Origin: Candidatus Nitrosocosmicus sp.
GTDB lineage: Archaea > Thermoproteota > Nitrososphaeria > Nitrososphaerales > Nitrososphaeraceae
Direction of reading: 5' to 3'
Length of the DNA: 35,692 nucleotides
NCBI GenBank assembly: GCA_025934495.1
Contig: JAICXY010000026.1
Location: 1-35,692, forward strand
Shown: positions 1 through 8,634 of the stretch, piece after piece
How positions within the stretch are numbered: the stretch's first letter is position 1
How the letters are laid out: every line of letters begins with the position of its first letter
The notes under the pieces: generated by a model
The model's database searches: none
What the model was told of the DNA's origin: nothing
The model's input: only the letters and a program-made list of their open reading frames with translations
Position numbers and translations under genes: made by a program

Positions 1-140
1 ACAAGGCAGTATATAAAGATGGAACTAAAAGCTTTGACGATTACTTTCCATATACAAAAAGTGTAAATTAAAGCATATAGAACAGGTATAACCTTCTTGT
101 ATCATCATGACAAAAAATTAAGCCTAAAGCGAACAGAGTC
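1..140 (+). mobile_element. Right end of a decayed IS6-like insertion sequence
   Basis: The first about 70 bases translate, with decay, to the C-terminal end of a DDE transposase (QYIKDGTKSFDDYFPY...). The same motif recurs in the IS copies at 18046-18740 and 30349-31056. The piece ends at 140 in the terminal repeat gcgaacagagtc, which matches the right ends of the other copies (gaacagagcc). The left part lies outside the window. The family assignment to IS6/IS240-like is inferred from the transposase motifs and from the 8-bp duplication around the third copy. Confidence 0.75.
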
Positions 141-164
141 AATAAAAATATATGTTAATTTACA

Positions 165-1553
165 TTACTTTTTAACGACATAAAAATCCAAGAATTTAAG
201 GTTATTTTTTCTAAACGCTTTTGAAAAATAATACTCGATAACTGAATAAAAACCTGGAAATGATTCTATTAGTCCTATAAATGGGCAGAAAATTAAAGTT
301 TGAATATGCAATAAAATTCGTCTAATAAAACTTATCTTTGTATATCTAAGATTTAAAAAAAGTCCAATTTGATAAGACATTAACCAAATTATACTTGAAA
401 ATAATAATACCAAACCTAAGCTGCTATCAAAAACTTGAATATCAGTTAATGGTTTAAAAAGGTCATTAGATGAATTTGAAAGATGAGTCAGCCTATCAAT
501 CCAAACAGAAATATCAAATCCCATGTGATAGGTCCAATCAAAATTAATAAACGAAAAGATACTAGATACTTTTGGAATATTTACATAAAATGTCAAAATT
601 AGAGAGATTAGACCCGAAATAAAAGATAAAAAGAAAGATGTGCATCTATAAATCAATCTTAATTTAAACAGTTTTGAAAAATTTTCTATATTTTGTAAAT
701 TACCTATAATCCACCTTCGTCTTTGCATAAAATGATCTTTTATATTAAGAGGAGGTTGTTCCAATAGAACACCCCCATGCCAACCCATAGAATTTTTTCC
801 ATATTTTTTATATATTTCATATCCAAATCTTTGATCTTCTGCCAAAATAGGACCAAATTCCCACCCAATTATATCTTCAACATCGGATCTAACTAATAGA
901 TTACTTCCATGCATATGTATAGGAGGAGGGTTATTCATGTGTGTAACACATTCAAAACATCCAAATGATCTAGGCGATTCTGCCAAAGCAGTAATTCTAT
1001 TTGCGACATCAAATTTTAAGGGATAGAAAATTGGACCTTCTCCAGCAACTCCTTTTTTTTCGCGAATAAATTTTAATAATGAAAGTATAGTTTGCCTAAC
1101 AACATAGCTTTCATCATCCATATGAAAAATCCAATAATCAGAAGAATGTTGATTGATTTTCCTTCTAAATTCTACTGCATATTGTAATGCTCTTGCTTTT
1201 TTAATCGCATTAGGCTTGAATTTTTTACTTACACATACAACCCTACATAAAGAAGAATTTAATGTATCTATATCATTATAATCTTCAGTTACAACCATTA
1301 TTTCATATTTATAATATTTGATTTTATTACAGGATTCTATAATAGAATCTATCCCTCTTTTTACAACAGCAGTTTTTGTTGCAGAGCGAGTAGTTATTTG
1401 GAAAATGATTTGCGGGTCATTTGGTACCCTTATTAAATCCTTTTCAATAAATCGTTTACTATTTTTGACAAATCGATAAAATAAAATAATAGCTTTTGGT
1501 ATGAAAAATATCCATAAAATAGTAGCAAATAAAATTGTAGGATTACTGATCAA
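165..1553 (-). CDS. Egghead-like family 2 glycosyltransferase, membrane-bound
   Basis: 462 aa. A hydrophobic N-terminal segment (about residues 6-28) anchors a GT-A type glycosyltransferase domain. Visible motifs are DDES at 146-149 (nucleotide-sugar and metal binding), AEDQ at 238-241 (catalytic base region) and QRRRW at 277-281 (the Q/RxxRW motif of processive-type GT2 enzymes). Several membrane segments follow from about residue 300. The HMDDES / AEDQRFG / QRRRW spacing resembles egghead-type beta-mannosyltransferases, so transfer of a sugar from a nucleotide donor to a lipid or glycan at the cytoplasmic membrane is likely. Donor and acceptor cannot be read from the sequence. It is divergent from tfb, with a shared AT-rich intergenic region at 1554-1701. 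Confidence 0.8.
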   Translation of the reverse strand: MISNPTILFATILWIFFIPKAIILFYRFVKNSKRFIEKDLIRVPNDPQIIFQITTRSATKTAVVKRGIDSIIESCNKIKYYKYEIMVVTEDYNDIDTLNSSLCRVVCVSKKFKPNAIKKARALQYAVEFRRKINQHSSDYWIFHMDDESYVVRQTILSLLKFIREKKGVAGEGPIFYPLKFDVANRITALAESPRSFGCFECVTHMNNPPPIHMHGSNLLVRSDVEDIIGWEFGPILAEDQRFGYEIYKKYGKNSMGWHGGVLLEQPPLNIKDHFMQRRRWIIGNLQNIENFSKLFKLRLIYRCTSFFLSFISGLISLILTFYVNIPKVSSIFSFINFDWTYHMGFDISVWIDRLTHLSNSSNDLFKPLTDIQVFDSSLGLVLLFSSIIWLMSYQIGLFLNLRYTKISFIRRILLHIQTLIFCPFIGLIESFPGFYSVIEYYFSKAFRKNNLKFLDFYVVKK

Positions 1554-1701
1554 TAAATTGACTATATTACACCCTTTTATAATAATTTAATCGTTATTTT
1601 TAAAATATAATTTTATTTTCCAACAACTATTAATAAAGTAAAATTCTAGAAAAAACATAAATAATAACTATTATAAGTAATAAAATAATGTATATTACTT
1701 T

Positions 1702-2622
1702 ATGCTTCCTGAAGGCAAAATAGGGAATCCAAAGCCAATAGTTTGCGAATATTGTAAAAGCGATTCTGTTATTTTTGATACTGTTTCATTTGAATATGTT
1801 TGTTCTTCTTGTGGTTGTGTATCAAATCAAGATCCCAATTCAGATTCAAATATGAATAACAGAAGCAATTCAGGTTATATAGACAGAACAAGAACAGGTA
1901 TGCCAGAGTCTTTAGCAGCACATAACAAAGGATTATCTACTCTTATAGGTATTGGAGATACAGATGCTCGAGGAAAGGCTTTAGAGCCATCCCAAAAAAA
2001 TAATATTCAAAGGTTGAGGACCTGGAATAATAGAGCTCAATTAAATGATTCCATCTCAAGAAATTTAGAAAAAGCTTTAAAATTATTAAATAATTATGGA
2101 GATAAATTATATTTAAGTCAAGCAGTGATCGAAGGAGCCGCCTACATATATAGAAAAGCAGCTATAAAAAAGCTTGCTAAAGGCAGATCAACATTAGGAT
2201 TGGTAGGAGCTGCACTGTATGCAGCTTGCCGCGAAACTGCAACACCTAAAACTATAACAGATATCGCTAATGCATGTAATATCACTACAAAAGATATAAT
2301 GTCTCATTATAAATTAATATTAAAGGAGCTTTCTCTACAAATGCCCGTATTACATGGTCCAGACTATGTAACTTTAATATGCAATAGATTGCAAATGAGC
2401 GAGAAGACAAAAAGAGAAGCTTTAAGAATATATTCAATGGTACAGCAATGCAGAATTTCAATTGGAAAAAATCCAAGAGCATTAGCAGGTTCAATAATTT
2501 ATATAGCTTCACAAAATTGCAATGAATTTTTAAGACAAGTAGAAATTTGTCAAGTTGCAGAAATATCTACGGTATCATTAAGAAAAAGATGCAAAGAAAT
2601 AAAATCAAGAATCGAAATTTAA
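1702..2622 (+). CDS. tfb: Transcription initiation factor IIB (TFB)
   Basis: 306 aa, the usual length for archaeal TFB. The N-terminal zinc ribbon has Cys15, Cys18, Cys34 and Cys37. It is followed by the B-finger/linker and two cyclin-like repeats (about 105-200 and 205-300). The family segment around RLRTWN (about residues 104-109) is recognisable. TFB bridges TBP on the TATA box and RNA polymerase, and contacts the BRE. Start chosen at ATG 1702, 14 codons before the first zinc-ribbon cysteine. Thaumarchaeota usually carry several TFB paralogues; which one this is cannot be decided here. The gene ends 9 bases before the convergent phosphatase gene. Confidence 0.95.
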   Translation: MLPEGKIGNPKPIVCEYCKSDSVIFDTVSFEYVCSSCGCVSNQDPNSDSNMNNRSNSGYIDRTRTGMPESLAAHNKGLSTLIGIGDTDARGKALEPSQKNNIQRLRTWNNRAQLNDSISRNLEKALKLLNNYGDKLYLSQAVIEGAAYIYRKAAIKKLAKGRSTLGLVGAALYAACRETATPKTITDIANACNITTKDIMSHYKLILKELSLQMPVLHGPDYVTLICNRLQMSEKTKREALRIYSMVQQCRISIGKNPRALAGSIIYIASQNCNEFLRQVEICQVAEISTVSLRKRCKEIKSRIEI

Positions 2623-2631
2623 ATTTAAATA

Positions 2632-3573
2632 TCAAACAAAGTGAATATAATTTGGAAATAACAATCCATTACCATTTATTTCACTTATATCCTTTCGAGA
2701 CATCTTTAAAAATGAGGATTTAAACTTTGGATATGGATCCTTGGATGAAAAAAGGGTAAGAATTTTATTGTCATGAACTAATTTATAACCGTTACAAGGT
2801 TCATGCCCTCGTAAAAGAAATTTGCATCCAGTTTTCAATAGCCACATATTTGTTATACCTATCCCAAAATATTTTCCAAGTCCCCGATTAGAAAAACTCC
2901 AATTTCGATCACAAGATAAATCCCGCGGATCATTCCATAGAATTTCCTCTAGCAGCGGCAAATTATTTAATATTGAAGATAAATGAAACCTGTAATTTTC
3001 AAAAAAGTTAGTATTTTCAATTACAGGTAAACCACCATGAGTTAAAATAGAAAATCCATCTATTTCACAGAATAAAAACAATGATTCAAAAAATGGTAAA
3101 ATATGATTCTCATAAAGTAATTTCGTAGAATGCGCAAATTTATCCAAAAGATTTGAATAAAAATCATACGAAGAAAAAGGAAAGTGATTGTATGCTTCAT
3201 GATTTCCCCTTAACATAAAGACGTTATTAGGATAGGAATTTTTCAGCTTACAAAGTAAAAGCAAAACTTCTAGAGAATACTTGCCTCTATCTATATAATC
3301 ACCTAAAAAAATTAATACGTTTGATTCATTTTTTAAGTAATTTGAGAAATCAATTCTCTCCATTATTTTTTCTAAAGTAAAAAAATCACCATGGATATCA
3401 CCAATAACTACCAAATTTTCAGGAATTTGGAAATTAATATAATGACCAGAAATCAGCCCAATATCCGAAAAAAAACCTTGGAATCTATGATTGTCATGAA
3501 TAGCAGTTGTTTTATCCATTATATTTATACAATCATAGATACTATGATCGAAAACTGAAAACAGATCATTCAT
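2632..3573 (-). CDS. PPP-family metallophosphatase (PP1/PP2A-like Ser/Thr phosphatase)
   Basis: 313 aa. All signature motifs of the PPP phosphatase family are in order: GDIHGD at 58-63, GDYIDRG at 91-97, LRGNHE at 121-126, HGG at 179-181 and RGHEP at 255-259. These supply the two-metal centre and phosphate-binding arginines, so an active phosphoprotein phosphatase in the cytoplasm is likely. The protein is close to a bare catalytic domain with no obvious membrane segment. It lies 83 bases downstream of a GvpD/KaiC-like ATPase on the same strand, so the two may be co-transcribed. Its substrate is unknown; bis(nucleosyl)-tetraphosphatases share some motifs but are shorter. Confidence 0.88.
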   Translation of the reverse strand: MNDLFSVFDHSIYDCINIMDKTTAIHDNHRFQGFFSDIGLISGHYINFQIPENLVVIGDIHGDFFTLEKIMERIDFSNYLKNESNVLIFLGDYIDRGKYSLEVLLLLCKLKNSYPNNVFMLRGNHEAYNHFPFSSYDFYSNLLDKFAHSTKLLYENHILPFFESLFLFCEIDGFSILTHGGLPVIENTNFFENYRFHLSSILNNLPLLEEILWNDPRDLSCDRNWSFSNRGLGKYFGIGITNMWLLKTGCKFLLRGHEPCNGYKLVHDNKILTLFSSKDPYPKFKSSFLKMSRKDISEINGNGLLFPNYIHFV

Positions 3574-3656
3574 ACAATATAATAAATAATAGAATAAAAT
3601 AAAGGTATACAGATTATTAGGATTTGTTTTTTATTATCAATATTGGAAATAAGAGT

Positions 3657-5183
3657 TCAATACGATGGATACCAATCAACAAAATAACTACCAGGTTCAT
3701 TAATCGCACCAAAATTATGTGTTGGTGGAGTAATCGAATTTATTAAAATATTTTTGCCTTTTAAAACTATTTTATAATATTTACTTTCGGATAACAATAT
3801 ATCATTGTTGTTAGAAATTCTGCTTTTCAATATAATAAGATTATTTATTGGATTTGTTTTTATAAAATTTACAAATTTAACATTAGAAAGCAGATCGCAT
3901 GTATTATCGCCATCCATTATATTTAGAACATTATTATAATTAGGATTTTTGTTTTTGTTTTTGTTTTTGTTTTTTTCCAATATTTCAGCTAAAGATTTAT
4001 TAATCGAATCGCCAGAATTCTTTAAATCATATTTTTTTTCTTCAAACGTTTTATTGTGTTCATCATTACAATCTAAAACAAATTTTAGGTAATTCAATTG
4101 ATCATATAATAAATTATTATCAATTAAATCAGAGGATACGAAATAATGCAAAATATTTTTTAACATAGAATAGAAATTCCAATTAAAATTATTTATCATA
4201 ATCGTGTTCTCAGAAACAATCCAAAAAAAGAGAGGTTTTAATAAGATTGATAAAATCAATTCATTATTTAAATTCGAATCAAATTCCATCGTTACAATTC
4301 TGTTGCTATAAAATAGGTCATTGAAAAAATTACCATTATTTTTTCCATATATGTCATATTTATTGTATAATTTATTTTCAGCATTTACAATTTTATCTTG
4401 AACAAATGTATTTATTTTGAGCTTTTCAAATACATTCAGATTATCAATAGAATCAAGCACAAAAAATAATCCATTAAATAAAGAAAAATTGTATACAGAA
4501 CAACCGATTGAAATTCCACGCAGTTTATTGATAAATAATTTTCTATAGTAATTTGAATTTTTAAAGGCGAGTTTTAAAGTAATTATTCCATCGACAATAG
4601 AATCCAAGAGAGTCGTATCATACGATTCACTTAGAAAAATTAATTTTGCTCCTGCTCTTTCTCTCCATATTTGTAAAACTCGTTCATTATTTAACCTTGA
4701 CTCCCTATCCATAAAGGAAGCAATAGCATCCCAAGTATCAATTATAATAATGGGAGATTTTACATCCATTAATTGATTAGTAATTCGTTCAAATAAAGAT
4801 TCGGGTTCGTCCAGCCGTGCATCTTCAAATTTATATTCATACTTTGATTCAGTTTGTATTGTAAATTTGCTAATCCAAGGATAAAAATACGAGAGCTGTT
4901 TGATAGATAACCTAGTAGATATATAAAAATAATTACTATTATGATCCAGATTATCCATCAAAGTTAGTGCAAAAATTGTTTTGCCGGTCCCAGGATTCCC
5001 TTTAACAAGTAATGAGTATGAATCATTATTGACAAATTTTAGTAGTTCATCAGGCAAATGCCCTACTGATTCTTTTTTTATATCAGGTTTCTTTTTATCA
5101 ACATTATTTCCATTTTTTTTATCTAATTCGGAATTATCATTAATACCCGGGCCTTCTTGAGGATCTGGAAATATATCATGCAT
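3657..5183 (-). CDS. GvpD/KaiC-like RecA-superfamily ATPase
   Basis: 508 aa. The N-terminal 40 residues are polar and low-complexity. A RecA-fold P-loop domain follows, with Walker A GNPGTGKT at 62-69 and a Walker B-like strand near residues 146-153 (IIIIDTWD). The pattern resembles archaeal GvpD (repressor side of gas vesicle regulation) and KaiC-like signalling ATPases. No gas vesicle structural genes are visible here, so a general signalling or regulatory role is more likely than gas vesicle control. The C-terminal about 280 residues are AT-rich, I/N-rich and unrecognised, with a (KN)5 run encoded by a hexanucleotide repeat. The neighbouring PPP phosphatase suggests a phosphorylation-related partner, which is inference. 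Confidence 0.7.
   Translation of the reverse strand: MHDIFPDPQEGPGINDNSELDKKNGNNVDKKKPDIKKESVGHLPDELLKFVNNDSYSLLVKGNPGTGKTIFALTLMDNLDHNSNYFYISTRLSIKQLSYFYPWISKFTIQTESKYEYKFEDARLDEPESLFERITNQLMDVKSPIIIIDTWDAIASFMDRESRLNNERVLQIWRERAGAKLIFLSESYDTTLLDSIVDGIITLKLAFKNSNYYRKLFINKLRGISIGCSVYNFSLFNGLFFVLDSIDNLNVFEKLKINTFVQDKIVNAENKLYNKYDIYGKNNGNFFNDLFYSNRIVTMEFDSNLNNELILSILLKPLFFWIVSENTIMINNFNWNFYSMLKNILHYFVSSDLIDNNLLYDQLNYLKFVLDCNDEHNKTFEEKKYDLKNSGDSINKSLAEILEKNKNKNKNKNPNYNNVLNIMDGDNTCDLLSNVKFVNFIKTNPINNLIILKSRISNNNDILLSESKYYKIVLKGKNILINSITPPTHNFGAINEPGSYFVDWYPSY
3946..3978. repeat. Hexanucleotide microsatellite inside the ATPase gene
   Basis: About four to five tandem copies of tttttg on the plus strand, read on the coding strand as alternating AAA-AAC/AAT (Lys-Asn). 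Copy changes are in frame (two codons per unit), so the length of the KN linker can vary without breaking the gene. Confidence 0.8.
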
Positions 5184-5257
5184 TATTTATTATATTTAAA
5201 AAAACAGTCTATTAATAATTCTTAACTATCCCATATAAAAAATCTACGTTATTGTCA

Positions 5258-6370
5258 CTACCAAGGATTTATGCCTTTTTGAAATCTTAGTGAATCTATT
5301 AAACCCTCAGCATAACCCACACTGAGAATAGCAAGTTCCATCTTCCCTTGTTTATAAAAACGTTCAGCGTCAAAAAGATAATTTTCAGCATTTTCTAAAA
5401 CAACAGAATATTCCCTTTCAGATATACTTTTTTCACTGTGAATCATAGCTATTAAATTATCTAAAGCTTGTTTTGCGTTGGGGATATATCTTTTTAACAT
5501 TCTATCAGGTAATCTATCAACAATTGCAGAATTATCAATAGGCTCGTCAATCATTATAGTTAAATTTTTCAGACATTCAATTTCTGTGAAATGTAAATTA
5601 CCAGGTATGATTATAGAATTAAAACCGGTATCAATTTGCATGTTCAATAAAGATTTTATCCTTCCACAAATTAATTTTGAGTTTTCAGATCCTATTTGAG
5701 AGGCAACAATTGCAAAAGAATTTTCAGATAAATTTAGCAGTTTCAAATCCTTTTCCCGTTCTAATAATAAATCAAAAACATTTTTTGGGGGCAAAAAAAA
5801 AGGTACATTATTATTTAGCTTTGAACTTTTTGGGCGTTCATCGTTATTATACTCAGTTAAAATTAAAGTATGCAACCCAAGGCAAATATTGTTATAAATA
5901 GTATCATATACTGTAATCGACGACAAAGGATCAGACATCATTGTAACCGTTTTTCCAAATTTATAATAATGTAACCCAGATTCACCTATTAGTGAAGAAA
6001 TACCAGAGGATGAATGGATTACTTTATAATGAACCGATTGCTTAATCGCCCTAGCAAGTAATTCATTATAAGTAGTTGCAATTAGAGGATCTCCATAAAT
6101 CAATAAACATACATTTTTTTCTATCGAATTATCCAATATTTCTCTTCCATCCTCTATAAACCATCTTTCAACAAATTTAACCTTGGTCTGATTTTTTTGA
6201 TTCGAATTATTAGTTAAGTTTAACATATTTTTAATTTTTAGAGCAAATTCTTCAGATAAAAAACCAGTAAATCTATCCAAAAAAACTATATCACTATGCT
6301 TTAAAATATCAATAGAACCAATACTCAAAGAATCATATTCATTTATTCCTACACCTATCAAATAAAGCAT
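5258..6370 (-). CDS. dphB: Diphthine synthase DphB with C-terminal DUF357 domain
   Basis: 370 aa, clearly longer than the usual about 260-280 aa of DphB. Residues 1 to about 275 are a tetrapyrrole-methylase-fold SAM methyltransferase: MLYLIGVGINEYDSLS at the N-terminus, the YGDPL motif near 112-116, and ITM(M)SDPLSS later. It methylates the 3-amino-3-carboxypropyl-histidine of elongation factor aEF2 on the way to diphthamide. Residues about 285-365 form a helical domain ending in an AxxxxxYAEGLIDSLR pattern typical of DUF357. The fusion suggests DUF357 assists DphB, possibly in contact with aEF2 or the ribosome (inference). It lies 85 bases downstream of lysK on the same strand. Confidence 0.88.
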   Translation of the reverse strand: MLYLIGVGINEYDSLSIGSIDILKHSDIVFLDRFTGFLSEEFALKIKNMLNLTNNSNQKNQTKVKFVERWFIEDGREILDNSIEKNVCLLIYGDPLIATTYNELLARAIKQSVHYKVIHSSSGISSLIGESGLHYYKFGKTVTMMSDPLSSITVYDTIYNNICLGLHTLILTEYNNDERPKSSKLNNNVPFFLPPKNVFDLLLEREKDLKLLNLSENSFAIVASQIGSENSKLICGRIKSLLNMQIDTGFNSIIIPGNLHFTEIECLKNLTIMIDEPIDNSAIVDRLPDRMLKRYIPNAKQALDNLIAMIHSEKSISEREYSVVLENAENYLFDAERFYKQGKMELAILSVGYAEGLIDSLRFQKGINPW

Positions 6371-6455
6371 TTCTTATTAAATATCAAATATAGTTTTAAT
6401 TTATTTATGTATTCTTTTAAAAACCATATTTTTAAAATAAATTATGTGCTCTATT

Positions 6456-7583
6456 TTATCTATTTTGTAAAGTTTTATGCAATCGAATCATATGAAATAA
6501 AGTATTTTTATAAATTTCAATCCCCATCAAATACTCATGAATATAGATTTTCTCATCCACCGTATGAGAGGAATGCGGGTCTCCCGGTCCATATGTAACA
6601 ACAGGAATCTTAAGAACGTTACCTAGAATATTCATATCTCCTGTGCCGGTCTTTTTTAATAATAATGGTCTTTTTTTTCTATTATCCAAAATTGATAACA
6701 CCAAAGATCTTACCAAAGTAGAAGAAGCATTGGCTTGAAAAGGTTCTGTTTTATCCTCAACTTGATACTTTATCACAATCGCATCTTTATCTTTTCTTAT
6801 TTTATTAATATTTATATCAATTAGATTCAGAATATCATCACAAGATAAATGAGCAGGTATTCGAATATCAATAGTCATACGACATTTTTGAGGAGTAACA
6901 TTATGACTAGATCCTCCACTTATTTCTGTTACACTATAACTTACAAGATCTGCTTTATTTTTTGATTTATTAATATCATAACTATCCAAAACTTTTTTTA
7001 GATTGGCCCATATACTATAAATCTCTTCAATAGCATTCAAAGAAATCCATGGCGCACTTGCATGGGCACCACTATTTACATCACATAATATACGAATTTC
7101 CAATCGTCCTTTATAAGAGATAGTGATATTATCAATTCCACTTGGTTCACCAAAAATTGCATAATGAGGATTTAAACTTTTATCTTTAACAAGATTTTTT
7201 ATGCCCGTTGCATTACCTTCCTCATCCACAACTCCAGCAAAAATTATTGTACCATTTTGTTTCGGAAAATCTGCTGCTCCCAATAACATAGCCATCAAAG
7301 GCGCCTTTGCATCTGATGCACCCCTGCCATACATATAATCACCATCCAAACGAACAGGTACAATACCAGGAACCGTATCCATATGACCACAAAGTAATAT
7401 TATTGGGTCCCCTGTGCCCTTCATCGCAACAATGTTTCCTACGCTATCAATATTTGCTTTTTCAAAACCAAGATCCAAACAAACATCCTTCAAAAAAATA
7501 GCAAATTTTGTCTCTGATCTTGATGGCGAATATATTTCCAGCGAATTTTTTAATAACTCTATAGCAAATGTAGAAGAGACCAT
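6456..7583 (-). CDS. lysK: [LysW]-lysine/[LysW]-ornithine hydrolase LysK
   Basis: 375 aa, M20-family metallopeptidase. Metal-binding and catalytic motifs are visible: GHMDTVPG at 66-73, GRGASDAK at 86-93 and DEEG at 120-123. A dimerisation-type insert lies in the middle and a late metal-binding His (GDPHSSH) lies near the C-terminus. It releases lysine, and probably ornithine, from the gamma-carboxyl of the LysW carrier, the last carrier-bound step. It starts 5 bases after the lysX stop, so lysS-lysW-lysX-lysK look like one transcript. ArgE or DapE would share the fold, but context favours LysK. Confidence 0.92.
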   Translation of the reverse strand: MVSSTFAIELLKNSLEIYSPSRSETKFAIFLKDVCLDLGFEKANIDSVGNIVAMKGTGDPIILLCGHMDTVPGIVPVRLDGDYMYGRGASDAKAPLMAMLLGAADFPKQNGTIIFAGVVDEEGNATGIKNLVKDKSLNPHYAIFGEPSGIDNITISYKGRLEIRILCDVNSGAHASAPWISLNAIEEIYSIWANLKKVLDSYDINKSKNKADLVSYSVTEISGGSSHNVTPQKCRMTIDIRIPAHLSCDDILNLIDININKIRKDKDAIVIKYQVEDKTEPFQANASSTLVRSLVLSILDNRKKRPLLLKKTGTGDMNILGNVLKIPVVTYGPGDPHSSHTVDEKIYIHEYLMGIEIYKNTLFHMIRLHKTLQNR

Positions 7584-7588
7584 GGTTT

Positions 7589-8470
7589 TTATTTTTTTAG
7601 AATATTAACCATATGATTAACAATTAATGAGGGTATGTCAACTCCAGTTACTCGTACTGTATTTTTAAATTCAGTGGTATTATTTACTTCATGAACTACT
7701 AGACCATGATTTATACTTTCCATTAAATCTACACCTACTACATCGGCTTTAAAAATTTTCGCAGCAGTAAGACAAATATCTTCCAATTCCTTTGTAACAG
7801 GGCATAATTCAGCACGGCCACCCAAAGCCATGTTTGTCTTCCATTCATTATTGCCAGAATATCTATATATTGCAGCTACTATTTGATCACCTACAACAAT
7901 AGCCCTTATATCCCGAGGTGGTCTTTTGACAAATTCTTCAAGGTAATTAACATGGTATATAGGGAACATATGTTCCCGATCTTCTAAGACGGTTTTAACG
8001 GCTTCCTCATCGTTCAGTAGGCCAATCAACCGCCCCCAACTTCCAACAGTAGGTTTTATCACAACAGGATACCCAAATTTTTTAATCCCTTCAATAGCAG
8101 AAGAAGTAGAAAAGGAGCAAAAAGCATTAGGTGTGGCAATGCCTTGTTTTTGGAGCTCCATATGAGAAAATAATTTATTGCCGCACATAACAGAAGTATA
8201 AAGAGGATTTATCAACCGAGCTCCAAGTCCTTCCAAAGCAGCTGTAGAATGCATACTTTTAAAATAACCTACACACCTCTGCAGAATAACTTTATTTTCA
8301 AACTCTTTATTTTCACAATTCAAAAATAAAACAAGTTCTCTGCAATCAATTGCTTTTAAATCAATATCATTTTTTTTTGCATTTTCAATTATTGACTTTT
8401 CTTCCCATCTTATATTATCAAAAAGAATGTTGAGGGAAGAATTTCCTTCCTCGTTATTTATTGTCCCCAA
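7589..8470 (-). CDS. lysX: LysW:alpha-aminoadipate ligase LysX
   Basis: 293 aa, RimK-type ATP-grasp ligase. It uses ATP to join the alpha-amino group of alpha-aminoadipate to the C-terminal residue of LysW. The N-terminal NILFDNIRWEEK pattern and the C-terminal HEVNNTTEFKNTVRVTGVD segment match the LysX branch, whereas the paralogue at 13590-14462 has EINNTVEFRGASSATS. Position next to lysW supports LysX. The start is unusual: no ATG lies before the conserved domain, and the earliest candidate is TTG at 8470, inside the end of lysW (13-base overlap). A GAGGAAGG stretch just downstream could instead serve a later non-ATG start. The start is therefore uncertain. Confidence 0.9.
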   Translation of the reverse strand: MGTINNEEGNSSLNILFDNIRWEEKSIIENAKKNDIDLKAIDCRELVLFLNCENKEFENKVILQRCVGYFKSMHSTAALEGLGARLINPLYTSVMCGNKLFSHMELQKQGIATPNAFCSFSTSSAIEGIKKFGYPVVIKPTVGSWGRLIGLLNDEEAVKTVLEDREHMFPIYHVNYLEEFVKRPPRDIRAIVVGDQIVAAIYRYSGNNEWKTNMALGGRAELCPVTKELEDICLTAAKIFKADVVGVDLMESINHGLVVHEVNNTTEFKNTVRVTGVDIPSLIVNHMVNILKK

Positions 8471-8631
8471 TCCTCTCCAACTACTTGGGCAGGCTTTATA
8501 CTAAACTCGTCACCTGATTTTACTAATTCAAAACTTTCTCCACAATCAGGACAAGTAACTATTTCTCCTTGCATCGAGTCATTTGGTATTGGGACTTCTG
8601 CATCACATTCGGTACAATTAACTTTTGCCAT
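8458..8631 (-). CDS. lysW: Amino-group carrier protein LysW, ending in Gln
   Basis: 57 aa, too short for many gene finders. A zinc-binding N-terminal part (CTEC at 6-9 and CPDC at 27-30) is followed by an acidic tail ending EDWGQ. LysW carries alpha-aminoadipate (and glutamate in the arginine branch) on its C-terminal residue and presents it to LysX/ArgX, LysZ, LysY, LysJ and LysK. In the characterised Thermus and Sulfolobus proteins, as I recall them, the tail ends EDWGE and the final Glu gamma-carboxyl is the attachment point. Here the last codon before TAA is CAA (Gln). The start ATG lies 3 bases after the homocitrate synthase stop. Confidence 0.93.
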   Translation of the reverse strand: MAKVNCTECDAEVPIPNDSMQGEIVTCPDCGESFELVKSGDEFSIKPAQVVGEDWGQ

Positions 8632-8634
8632 TTT

